Assembly: GCA_911728435.2 (NCBI GenBank)
Contig: CAJVRQ020000079.1
Coordinates: forward strand, 1-64,000
Direction of reading: 5' to 3'
DNA length: 64,000 nucleotides
Source of the DNA: Apoderus coryli
Taxonomy: Eukaryota; Arthropoda; Insecta; Coleoptera; Attelabidae
Shown: one piece after another, positions 39,701 to 50,260 of the stretch
Position numbering within the stretch: the first letter of the stretch is position 1
Layout: each line of letters starts with the position of its first letter
The notes under the pieces: model-generated
Databases searched by the model: none
Seen by the model: only the letters and a program-made list of their open reading frames with translations
Told to the model about the DNA's origin: nothing
Position numbers and translations under genes: made by a program

Positions 39701-40249
39701 CATTTGAACGTTTAATTCTAAATATCAAAATTTTAGTAACAAAACGCGCTAATTCGTTCTAAATTGCTTATTTACGCTTAATCTAACTTATTTTCACTAA
39801 TAAAATTTACTTTTAAATTCTAAGTGAGAAAACAGCTTTTTCTGAGCCATTTGAACGTTTAATTCTAAATATCAAAATTTTAGTAACAAAACGCGCTAAT
39901 TCGTTCTAAATTGCTTATTTACGCTTATTCTAACTTATTTTCACTAATAAAATTTACTTTTAAATTCTAAGTGAGAAAACAGCTTTTTGTGAGCCATTTG
40001 AACGTTTAATTCTAAATATCAAAATTTTGGTAACAAAACGCGCTAATTCGTTCTAAATTGCTTATTTACGCTTATTCTAACTTATTTTCACTAATAAAAT
40101 TTACTTTTAATTTCTAAGTGAGAAAACAGCTTTTTGGGAGCCATTTGAACGTTTAATTCTAAATAACAAAATTTTAGTAACAAAACGCTCTAATTCGTTC
40201 TAATTTGCTTTTTTATGCTTAATCTAATTTCTTTTGACTAATAAAATTT

Positions 40250-43200
40250 ACTTTTAAATTCTAAGTGAGAAAACAGCTTTTGGGAGCCATTTGAAAAGGT
40301 TAATTCTAAATAACAAAATTTTAGTAACAAAACGCGCTAAATCGTTCTAATTTGCTTTTTTATGCTTAATCTAATTTCTTTAGACTAATAAAATTTACTT
40401 TTAAATTCTAAGTGAGAAAACAGCTTATTGGGAGCCATTTGAACGTTTAATTCTAAATAACAAAATTTTAGTAACAAAACGCGCTAATTCGTTGTAAATT
40501 GCTTATTTACGCTTAATCCAACTTATTTTCACTAATAAAATTTACTTTTAAATTCTAAGTATGAAAACAGCTTTTTGGGAGCCATTTGAAAAGTTTAATT
40601 CTAAATAACAAAATTTTAGTAACAAAACGCTCTAATTCGTTCTCATTTGCTTTTTTATGCTTAATCTAACTTCTTTTCACTAATAAAATTTACTTTTAAT
40701 TTCTAAGTGAGAAAACAGCTTTTTGGGAGCCATTTGGAAAGTTTAATTCTAAATAACAAAATTTTAGTAACAAAACGCTCTAATTCGTTCTAATTTGCTT
40801 TTTTATGCTTAATCTAATTTCTTTAGACTAATAAAATTTACTTTTAAATTCCAAGTGAGAAAACAGCTTTTTGGGAGCCATTTGAAAAGTTTAATTCTAA
40901 ATAACAAAATTTTAGTAACAAAACGCGCTAATTCGTTCTAAATTGCTTATTTAGGTACGCTTAATCTAACTTATTTTCACTAATAAAATTTACTTATAAA
41001 TTCTAAGTGTGAAAACAGCTTTTTGGGAGCCATTTGAAAAGTTTAATTCTAAATAACAAAATTTTAGTAACAAAACGCGCTAATTCGTTGTAAATTGCTT
41101 ATTTACGCTTAATCTAACTTATTTTCACTAATAAAATTTACTTTTAAATTCTAAGTAAGAAAACAGCTTTTTGGGAGCCATTTGAAAAGTTTAATTCTAA
41201 ATAACAAAATTTTAGTAACAAAACGCGCTAATTCGTTGTAAATTGCTTATTTACGCTTAATCTAACTTATTTTCACTAATAAAATTTACTTTTAAATTCT
41301 AAGTAAGAAAACAGCTTTTTGGGAGCCATTTGAAAAGTTTAATTCTAAATAACAAAATTTTAGTAACAAAACGCTCTAATTCGTTCTAATTTGCTTTTTT
41401 ATGCTTAATCTAATTTCTTTTGACTAATAAAATTTACTTTTAATTTCTAAGTGAGAAAACAGCTTTTTGGGAGCCATTTGAAACGTTTAATTCTAAATAA
41501 CAAAATTTTAGTAACAAAACGCTCTAATTCGTTCTAATTTGATTTTTTATGCTTAATCTAATTTCTTTTGACTAATAAAATTTACTTTTAAATTCTAAGT
41601 GAGAAAACAGCTTTTTGGGAGCCATTTGAACGTTTAATTCTAAATATCAAAATTTTAGTAACAAAACGCGCTAATTCGTTCTAAATTGCTTATTTACGCT
41701 TAATCTAACTTATTTTCACTAATAAAATTTACTTTTAAATTCTAAGTGAGAAAACAGCTTTTTCTGAGCCATTTGAACGTTTAATTCTAAATATCAAAAT
41801 TTTAGTAACAAAACGCGCTAATTCGTTCTAAATTGCTTATTTACGCTTAATCTAACTTATTTTCACTAATAAAATTTACTTTTAAATTCTAAGTGAGAAA
41901 ACAGCTTTTTGTGAGCCATTTGAACGTTTAATTCTAAATATCAAAATTTTGGTAACAAAACGCGCTAATTCGTTCTAAATTGCTTATTTACGCTTATTCT
42001 AACTTATTTTCACTAATAAAATTTACTTTTAATTTCTAAGTGAGAAAACAGCTTTTTGGGAGCCATTTGAACGTTTAATTCTAAATAACAAAATTTTAGT
42101 AACAAAACGCTCTAATTCGTTCTAATTTGCTTTTTTATGCTTAATCTAATTTCTTTTGACTAATAAAATTTACTTTTAAATTCTAAGTGAGAAAACAGCT
42201 TTTGGGAGCCATTTGAAAAGGTTAATTCTAAATAACAAAATTTTAGTAACAAAACGCTCTAAATCGTTCTAATTTGCTTTTTTATGCTTAATCTAATTTC
42301 TTTAGACTAATAAAATTTACTTTTAAATTCTAAGTGAGAAAACAGCTTATTGGGAGCCATTTGAACGTTTAATTCTAAATAACAAAATTTTAGTAACAAA
42401 ACGCGCTAATTCGTTGTAAATTGCTTATTTACGCTTAATCCAACTTATTTTCACTAATAAAATTTACTTTTAAATTCTAAGTATGAAAACAGCTTTTTGG
42501 GAGCCATTTGAAAAGTTTAATTCTAAATAACAAAATTTTAGTAACAAAACGCTCTAATTCGTTCTCATTTGCTTTTTTATGCTTAATCTAACTTCTTTTG
42601 ACTAATAAAATTTACTTTTAATTTCTAAGTGAGAAAACAGCTTTTTGGGAGCCATTTGGAAAGTTTAATTCTAAATAACAAAATTTTAGTAACAAAACGC
42701 TCTAAATCGTTCTAATTTGCTTTTTTATGCTTAATCTAATTTCTTTAGACTAATAAAATTTACTTTTAAATTCCAAGTGAGAAAACAGCTTTTTGGGAGC
42801 CATTTGAAAAGTTTAATTCTAAATAACAAAATTTTAGTAACAAAACGCGCTAATTCGTTCTAAATTGCTTATTTAGGTACGCTTAATCTAACTTATTTTC
42901 ACTAATAAAATTTACTTATAAATTCTAAGTAAGAAAACAGCTTTTTGGGAGCCATTTGAAAAGTTTAATTCTAAATAACAAAATTTTAGTAACAAAACGC
43001 TCTAATTCGTTCTAATTTGCTTTTTTATGCTTAATCTAATTTCTTTTGACTAATAAAATTTACTTTTAATTTCTAAGTGAGAAAACAGCTTTTTGGGAGC
43101 CATTTGAAACGTTTAATTCTAAATAACAAAATTTTAGTAACAAAACGCTCTAATTCGTTCTAATTTGATTTTTTATGCTTAATCTAATTTCTTTTGACTA

Positions 43201-46200
43201 ATAAAATTTACTTTTAAATTCTAAGTGAGAAAACAGCTTTTTGGGAGCCATTTGAACGTTTAATTCTAAATATCAAAATTTTAGTAACAAAACGCGCTAA
43301 TTCGTTCTAAATTGCTTATTTACGCTTAATCTAACTTATTTTCACTAATAAAATTTACTTTTAAATTCTAAGTGAGAAAACAGCTTTTTGTGAGCCATTT
43401 GAACGTTTAATTCTAAATATCAAAATTTTAGTAACAAAACGCGCTAATTCGTTCTAAATTGCTTATTTACGCTTATTCTAACTTATTTTCACTAATAAAA
43501 TTTACTTTTAAATTCTAAGTATGAAAACAGCTTTTTGGGAGCCATTTGAAAAGGTTAATTCTAAATAACAAAATTTTAGTAACAAAACGCTCTAAATCGT
43601 TCTAATTTGATTTTTTATGCTTAATCTAATTTCTTTTGACTAATAAAATTTACTTTTAAATTCTAAGTGAGAAAACAGCTTTTTGGGAGCCATTTGAACG
43701 TTTAATTCTAAATATCAAAATTTTAGTAACAAAACGCGCTAATTCGTTCTAAATTGCTTATTTACGCTTAATCTAACTTATTTTCACTAATAAAATTTAC
43801 TTTTAAATTCTAAGTGAGAAAACAGCTTTTTCTGAGCCATTTGAACGTTTAATTCTAAATATCAAAATTTTAGTAACAAAACGCGCTAATTCGTTCTAAA
43901 TTGCTTATTTACGCTTATTCTAACTTATTTTCACTAATAAAATTTACTTTTAAATTCTAAGTGAGAAAACAGCTTTTTGTGAGCCATTTGAACGTTTAAT
44001 TCTAAATATCAAAATTTTAGTAACAAAACGCGCTAATTCGTTCTAAATTGCTTATTTACGCTTATTCTAACTTATTTTCACTAATAAAATTTACTTTTAA
44101 TTTCTAAGTGAGAAAACAGCTTTTTGGGAGCCATTTGAAACGTTTAATTCTAAATAACAAAATTTTAGTAACAAAACGCTCTAATTCGTTCTAATTTGCT
44201 TTTTTATGCTTAATCTAATTTCTTTTGACTAATAAAATTTACTTTTAAATTCTAAGTGAGAAAACAGCTTTTTGTGAGCCATTTGAACGTTTAATTCTAA
44301 ATATCAAAATTTTAGTAACAAAACGCGCTAATTCGTTCTAAATTGCTTATTTACGCTTATTCTAACTTATTTTCACTAATAAAATTTACTTTTAAATTCT
44401 AAGTATGAAAACAGCTTTTTGGGAGCCATTTGAACGTTTAATTCTAAATATCAAAATTTTGGTAACAAAACGCGCTAATTCGTTCTAAATTGCTTATTTA
44501 CGCTTATTCTAACTTATTTTCACTAATAAAATTTACTTTTAATTTCTAAGTGAGAAAACAGCTTTTTGGGAGCCATTTGAACGTTTAATTCTAAATAACA
44601 AAATTTTAGTAACAAAACGCTCTAATTCGTTCTAATTTGCTTTTTTATGCTTAATCTAATTTCTTTTGACTAATAAAATTTACTTTTAAATTCTAAGTGA
44701 GAAAACAGCTTTTGGGAGCCATTTGAAAAGGTTAATTCTAAATAACAAAATTTTAGTAACAAAACGCTCTAAATCGTTCTAATTTGCTTTTTTATGCTTA
44801 ATCTAATTTCTTTAGACTAATAAAATTTACTTTTAAATTCTAAGTGAGAAAACAGCTTATTGGGAGCCATTTGAACGTTTAATTCTAAATAACAAAATTT
44901 TAGTAACAAAACGCGCTAATTCGTTGTAAATTGCTTATTTACGCTTAATCCAACTTATTTTCACTAATAAAATTTACTTTTAAATTCTAAGTATGAAAAC
45001 AGCTTTTTGGGAGCCATTTGAAAAGTTTAATTCTAAATAACAAAATTTTAGTAACAAAACGCTCTAATTCGTTCTCATTTGCTTTTTTATGCTTAATCTA
45101 ACTTCTTTTCACTAATAAAATTTACTTTTAATTTCTAAGTGAGAAAACAGCTTTTTGGGAGCCATTTGGAAAGTTTAATTCTAAATAACAAAATTTTAGT
45201 AACAAAACGCTCTAATTCGTTCTAATTTGCTTTTTTATGCTTAATCTAATTTCTTTAGACTAATAAAATTTACTTTTAAATTCCAAGTGAGAAAACAGCT
45301 TTTTGGGAGCCATTTGAAAAGTTTAATTCTAAATAACAAAATTTTAGTAACAAAACGCGCTAATTCGTTCTAAATTGCTTATTTAGGTACGCTTAATCTA
45401 ACTTATTTTCACTAATAAAATTTACTTATAAATTCTAAGTGTGAAAACAGCTTTTTGGGAGCCATTTGAAAAGTTTAATTCTAAATAACAAAATTTTAGT
45501 AACAAAACGCGCTAATTCGTTGTAAATTGCTTATTTACGCTTAATCTAACTTATTTTCACTAATAAAATTTACTTTTAAATTCTAAGTAAGAAAACAGCT
45601 TTTTGGGAGCCATTTGAAAAGTTTAATTCTAAATAACAAAATTTTAGTAACAAAACGCTCTAATTCGTTCTAATTTGCTTTTTTATGCTTAATCTAATTT
45701 CTTTTGACTAATAAAATTTACTTTTAATTTCTAAGTGAGAAAACAGCTTTTTGGGAGCCATTTGAAACGTTTAATTCTAAATAACAAAATTTTAGTAACA
45801 AAACGCTCTAATTCGTTCTAATTTGATTTTTTATGCTTAATCTAATTTCTTTTGACTAATAAAATTTACTTTTAAATTCTAAGTGAGAAAACAGCTTTTT
45901 GGGAGCCATTTGAACGTTTAATTCTAAATATCAAAATTTTAGTAACAAAACGCGCTAATTCGTTCTAAATTGCTTATTTACGCTTAATCTAACTTATTTT
46001 CACTAATAAAATTTACTTTTAAATTCTAAGTGAGAAAACAGCTTTTTGTGAGCCATTTGAACGTTTAATTCTAAATATCAAAATTTTAGTAACAAAACGC
46101 GCTAATTCGTTCTAAATTGCTTATTTACGCTTATTCTAACTTATTTTCACTAATAAAATTTACTTTTAAATTCTAAGTATGAAAACAGCTTTTTGGGAGC

Positions 46201-46250
46201 CATTTGAAAAGGTTAATTCTAAATAACAAAATTTTAGTAACAAAACGCTC
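40250..46250. repeat. Satellite higher-order repeat marked by a GGTA insertion and CAGCTTATTGGG
   Basis: A 4-base insertion (TTAGGTACGC) occurs at 40951, 42873 and 45383, and CAGCTTATTGGG appears about 530 bp before each. The spacings are 1922 and 2510 bp, so three related blocks of unequal length are present. The first and third share additional markers, for example an extra CGTTGTAAATTGC monomer after the insertion. Confidence 0.75.
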
Positions 46251-47406
46251 TAAATCGTTCTAATTTGATTTTTTATGCTTAATCTAATTTCTTTTGACTA
46301 ATAAAATTTACTTTTAAATTCTAAGTGAGAAAACAGCTTTTTGGGAGCCATTTGAACGTTTAATTCTAAATATCAAAATTTTAGTAACAAAACGCGCTAA
46401 TTCGTTCTAAATTGCTTATTTACGCTTATTCTAACTTATTTTCACTAATAAAATTTACTTTTAAATTCTAAGTGAGAAAACAGCTTTTTCTGAGCCATTT
46501 GAACGTTTAATTCTAAATATCAAAATTTTAGTAACAAAACGCGCTAATTCGTTCTAAATTGCTTATTTACGCTTATTCTAACTTATTTTCACTAATAAAA
46601 TTTACTTTTAAATTCTAAGTGAGAAAACAGCTTTTTGTGAGCCATTTGAACGTTTAATTCTAAATATCAAAATTTTAGTAACAAAACGCGCTAATTCGTT
46701 CTAAATTGCTTATTTACGCTTATTCTAACTTATTTTCACTAATAAAATTTACTTTTAATTTCTAAGTGAGAAAACAGCTTTTTGGGAGCCATTTGAAACG
46801 TTTAATTCTAAATAACAAAATTTTAGTAACAAAACGCTCTAATTCGTTCTAATTTGCTTTTTTATGCTTAATCTAATTTCTTTTGACTAATAAAATTTAC
46901 TTTTAAATTCTAAGTGAGAAAACAGCTTTTTGGGAGCCATTTGAAAAGGTTAATTCTAAATAACAAAATTTTAGTAACAAAACGCTCTAAATCGTTCTAA
47001 TTTGCTTTTTTATGCTTAATCTAATTTCTTTAGACTAATAAAATTTACTTTTAATTTCTAAGTGAGAAAACAGCTTTTTGGGAGCTATTTGAAACGTTTA
47101 ATTCTAAATAACAATATTTTAGTAACAAAACGCTCTAATTCGTTCTAAATTGCTTATTTACGCTTAATCTAACTTATTTTCACTAATAAAATTTACTTTT
47201 AAATTCTAAGTGAGAAAACAGCTTTTTGGGAGCCATTTGAACGTTTAATTCTAAATAACAAAATTTTAGTAACAAAACGCGCTAATTCGTTGTAAATTGC
47301 TTATTTACGCTTAATCCAACTTTTTTTCACTAATAAAATTTACTTTTAAATTCTAAGTATGAAAACAGCTTTTTGGGAGCCATTTGAAAGTTTAATTCTA
47401 AATAAC

Positions 47407-47415
47407 AAAATTTTA
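47407..47415. repeat. Putative target-site duplication of array A, left (AAAATTTTA)
   Basis: Last satellite bases before the 332-bp array; the same nine bases follow the array at 50252-50260. They are part of the satellite consensus, so an intact monomer would have one copy. Confidence 0.55.
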
Positions 47416-47454
47416 TTTGGAATGGGCTTGTTTAACAAAACAAGACTTAAAATC

Positions 47455-47556
47455 CGAGAGTTTGTCTGTCAACCACTATACTTTCACCAGACGGCCGTTT
47501 CGTCGATCCACGACTCATCAGTGGTGATCGGTCAGTAGTTGACAGCCAAACTCTCG
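47455..47556 (-). ncRNA. Type I hammerhead ribozyme, array A unit 1
   Basis: Minus-strand reading gives all catalytic parts in order. Stem I 5' side ends UCACCA; core CUGAUGA is at 47521-47515; stem II GUCG/CGAC has a UGGAU loop (47514-47502); GAAA is at 47501-47498. Stem III is ACG/CGU with a 2-nt GC loop, followed by cleavage triplet GUC at 47492-47490 and stem I 3' side UGGUGA. Cleavage is predicted between 47490 and 47489. Stem I continues past an internal loop (GACCGA opposite AAGUAU) into a 12-bp helix with one G-U wobble (CUGUCAACUACU/AGUGGUUGACAG), then one mismatch and a 10-bp helix CGAGAGUUUG/CAAACUCUCG. Both helix ends lie in stem I, so it is type I, the class found in animal satellites, Penelope-like elements and retrozymes. 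Role: self-cleavage of a tandem transcript into 332-nt units. Confidence 0.93.
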
Positions 47557-47563
47557 TAAATAA

Positions 47564-47579
47564 TGTGGTATATACCACA
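47564..47579. repeat. 16-bp perfect palindrome in the 332-bp unit
   Basis: TGTGGTATATACCACA is its own reverse complement and lies 8 bases beyond the ribozyme stem on the plus strand. It is present in every unit, including the truncated copies. In RNA it could form a hairpin or pair two molecules. Confidence 0.85.
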
Positions 47580-47786
47580 AACGGTACAGAGATGTAAAAG
47601 GATGTGTTTGGCGACATCTAGTTTTATTGTTGGTAGTACGCCGAGTGAACACAGTTCCTATATCGACTGCCTGGGAGGTCTCTGACCCCATAAAGCAACT
47701 ACCAACACATAGACGCGCCGATACTCCCTTAAGCGGGATCGCATATATTTGGAATGGGCTTGTTTAACAAAACAAGACTTAAAATC

Positions 47787-47888
47787 CGAGAGTTTGTCTG
47801 TCAACCACTATACTTTCACCAGACGGCCGTTTCGTCGATCCACGACTCATCAGTGGTGATCGGTCAGTAGTTGACAGCCAAACTCTCG
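47787..47888 (-). ncRNA. Type I hammerhead ribozyme, array A unit 2
   Basis: Same structure as unit 1 with an intact core; predicted cleavage between 47822 and 47821. Confidence 0.92.
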
Positions 47889-48118
47889 TAAATAATGTGG
47901 TATATACCACAAACGGTACAGAGATGTAAAAGGATGTGTTTGGCGACATCTAGTTTTATTGTTGGTAGTACGCCGAGTGAACACAGTTCCTATATCGACT
48001 GCCTGGGAGGTCTCTGACCTCATAAAGCAACTACCAACACATAGACGCGCCGATACTCCCTTAAGCGGGATCGCATATATTTGGAATGGGCTTGTTTAAC
48101 AAAACAAGACTTAAAATC

Positions 48119-48220
48119 CGAGAGTTTGTCTGTCAACCACTATACTTTCACCAGACGGCCGTTTCGTCGATCCACGACTCATCAGTGGTGATCGGTCAGT
48201 AGTTGACAGCCAAACTCTCG
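48119..48220 (-). ncRNA. Type I hammerhead ribozyme, array A unit 3
   Basis: Intact core and stems; predicted cleavage between 48154 and 48153. Confidence 0.92.
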
Positions 48221-48450
48221 TAAATAATGTGGTATATACCACAAACGGTACAGAGATGTAAAAGGATGTGTTTGGCGACATCTAGTTTTATTGTTGGTAG
48301 TACGCCGAGTGAACACAGTTCCTATATCGACTGCCTGGGAGGTCTCTGACCTCATAAAGCAACTACCAACACATAGACGCGCCGATACTCCCTTAAGCGG
48401 GATCGCATATATTTGGAATGGGCTTGTTTAACAAAACAAGACTTAAAATC

Positions 48451-48552
48451 CGAGAGTTTGTCTGTCAACCACTATACTTTCACCAGACGGCCGTTTCGTC
48501 GATCCACGACTCATCAGTGGTGATCGGTCAGTAGTTGACAGCCAAACTCTCG
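48451..48552 (-). ncRNA. Type I hammerhead ribozyme, array A unit 4
   Basis: Intact core and stems; predicted cleavage between 48486 and 48485. The unit's only noted change (CTCTAACC) lies outside the ribozyme. Confidence 0.92.
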
Positions 48553-48782
48553 TAAATAATGTGGTATATACCACAAACGGTACAGAGATGTAAAAGGATG
48601 TGTTTGGCGACATCTAGTTTTATTGTTGGTAGTACGCCGAGTGAACACAGTTCCTATATCGACTGCCTGGGAGGTCTCTAACCTCATAAAGCAACTACCA
48701 ACACATAGACGCGCCGATACTCCCTTAAGCGGGATCGCATATATTTGGAATGGGCTTGTTTAACAAAACAAGACTTAAAATC

Positions 48783-48884
48783 CGAGAGTTTGTCTGTCAA
48801 CCACTATACTTTCACCAGACGGCCGTTTCGTCGATCCACGACTCATCAGTGGTGATCGGTCAGTAGTTGACAGCCAAACTCTCG
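48783..48884 (-). ncRNA. Type I hammerhead ribozyme, array A unit 5
   Basis: Intact core and stems; predicted cleavage between 48818 and 48817. Confidence 0.92.
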
Positions 48885-49114
48885 TAAATAATGTGGTATA
48901 TACCACAAACGGTACAGAGATGTAAAAGGATGTGTTTGGCGACATCTAGTTTTATTGTTGGTAGTACGCCGAGTGAACACAGTTCCTATATCGACTGCCT
49001 GGGAGGTCTCTGACCTCATAAAGCAACTACCAACACATAGACGCGCCGATACTCCCTTAAGCGGGATCGCATATATTTGGAATGGGCTTGTTTAACAAAA
49101 CAAGACTTAAAATC

Positions 49115-49216
49115 CGAGAGTTTGTCTGTCAACCACTATACTTTCACCAGACGGCCGTTTCGTCGATCCACGACTCATCAGTGGTGATCGGTCAGTAGTT
49201 GACAGCCAAATTCTCG
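49115..49216 (-). ncRNA. Type I hammerhead ribozyme, array A unit 6
   Basis: Predicted cleavage between 49150 and 49149. A substitution at 49211 (plus-strand C to T) turns one G-C pair of the outer stem I into an A-C mismatch; the catalytic core is untouched. Confidence 0.91.
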
Positions 49217-49446
49217 TAAATAATGTGGTATATACCACAAACGGTACAGAGATGTAAAAGGATGTGTTTGGCGACATCTAGTTTTATTGTTGGTAGTACG
49301 CCGAGTGAACACAGTTCCTATATCGACTGCCTGGGAGGTCTCTGACCTCATAAAGCAACTACCAACACATAGACGCGCCGATACTCCCTTAAGCGGGATC
49401 GCATATATTTGGAATGGGCTTGTTTAACAAAACAAGACTTAAAATC

Positions 49447-49548
49447 CGAGAGTTTGTCTGTCAACCACTATACTTTCACCAGACGGCCGTTTCGTCGATC
49501 CACGACTCATCAGTGGTGATCGGTCAGTAGTTGACAGCCAAACTCTCG
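49447..49548 (-). ncRNA. Type I hammerhead ribozyme, array A unit 7
   Basis: Intact core and stems; predicted cleavage between 49482 and 49481. Confidence 0.92.
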
Positions 49549-49778
49549 TAAATAATGTGGTATATACCACAAACGGTACAGAGATGTAAAAGGATGTGTT
49601 TGGCGACATCTAGTTTTATTGTTGGTAGTACGCCGAGTGAACACAGTTCCTATATCGACTGCCTGGGAGGTCTCTGACCTCATAAAGCAACTACCAACAC
49701 ATAGACGCGCCGATACTCCCTTAAGCGGGATCGCATATATTTGGAATGGGCTTGTTTAACAAAACAAGACTTAAAATC

Positions 49779-49880
49779 CGAGAGTTTGTCTGTCAACCAC
49801 TATACTTTCACCAGACGGCCGTTTCGTCGATCCACGACTCATCAGTGGTGATCGGTCAGTAGTTGACAGCCAAACTCTCG
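49779..49880 (-). ncRNA. Type I hammerhead ribozyme, array A unit 8
   Basis: Intact core and stems; predicted cleavage between 49814 and 49813. Confidence 0.92.
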
Positions 49881-50110
49881 TAAATAATGTGGTATATACC
49901 ACAAACGGTACAGAGATGTAAAAGGATGTGTTTGGCGACATCTAGTTTTATTGTTGGTAGTACGCCGAGTGAACACAGTTCCTATATCGACTGCCTGGGA
50001 GGTCTCTGACCTCATAAAGCAACTACCAACACATAGACGCGCCGATACTCCCTTAAGCGGGATCGCATATATTTGGAATGGGCTTGTTTAACAAAACAAG
50101 ACTTAAAATC

Positions 50111-50212
50111 CGAGAGTTTGTCTGTCAACCACTATACTTTCACCAGACGGCCGTTTCGTCGATCCACGACTCATCAGTGGTGATCGGTCAGTAGTTGACA
50201 GCCAAACTCTCG
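50111..50212 (-). ncRNA. Type I hammerhead ribozyme, array A unit 9 (partial unit)
   Basis: The host unit is cut after 180 bp but the whole ribozyme is retained; predicted cleavage between 50146 and 50145. Confidence 0.92.
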
Positions 50213-50251
50213 TAAATAATGTGGTATATACCACAAACGGTACAGAGATGT

Positions 50252-50260
50252 AAAATTTTA
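50252..50260. repeat. Putative target-site duplication of array A, right (AAAATTTTA)
   Basis: The array stops after GAGATGT and the satellite resumes with AAAATTTTAGTAAC. The repeat unit itself continues GATGTAAAAGG, so four of the nine bases could also come from the unit. Confidence 0.55.

Larger units (their letters stand above)
6625..47415. repeat. 148-bp AT-rich satellite array, main block
   Basis: About 40.8 kb, roughly 275 monomers, unbroken. The same classes as the left block alternate in runs, including a class 2 subtype with CGTTGTAAATTGC and mosaics that join class 1 and class 2 segments (for example near 18041 and 19381). Local tandem higher-order repeats are annotated separately. 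No gene, RNA gene or second mobile element was found. The block ends at AAAATTTTA, where the 332-bp repeat begins. Confidence 0.98.
47416..50251. repeat. 332-bp hammerhead repeat, array A (8.5 units)
   Basis: Units start (TTTGGAATGG) at 47416, 47748, 48080, 48412, 48744, 49076, 49408, 49740 and 50072, every spacing exactly 332 bp. The ninth is cut after 180 bp. Units differ by only a few substitutions (for example GACCCC in unit 1 and CTCTAACC in unit 4). The sequence is unrelated to the 148-bp satellite and visibly richer in G+C. No protein frame. Each unit carries a minus-strand type I hammerhead ribozyme plus several other inverted repeats. AAAATTTTA at 47407-47415 and 50252-50260 flanks the whole array, either a 9-bp target-site duplication or microhomology with the satellite. 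Confidence 0.96.

Noticed and set aside
1..47415. CRISPR-like array suggested by regular spacing
   Set aside because: The whole 148-bp period repeats with no unique spacers, there are no cas genes and the LINE shows a eukaryotic genome. It is a satellite.
47416..50251. Hammerhead ribozyme on the plus strand
   Set aside because: On the plus strand the core reads TCATCAG and TTTC in the wrong order; CUGAUGA and GAAA with a correct GUC site exist only on the minus strand.
47416..50251. Complete Penelope-like element or LTR retrotransposon
   Set aside because: Such elements can carry hammerheads, but no reverse transcriptase, GIY-YIG endonuclease, primer-binding site or long internal region occurs near the 332-bp units.
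47416..50251. Helitron-derived tandem repeat
   Set aside because: A short palindrome is present, but I see no Helitron terminal motif next to an insertion boundary, and the hammerhead explains the unit better.
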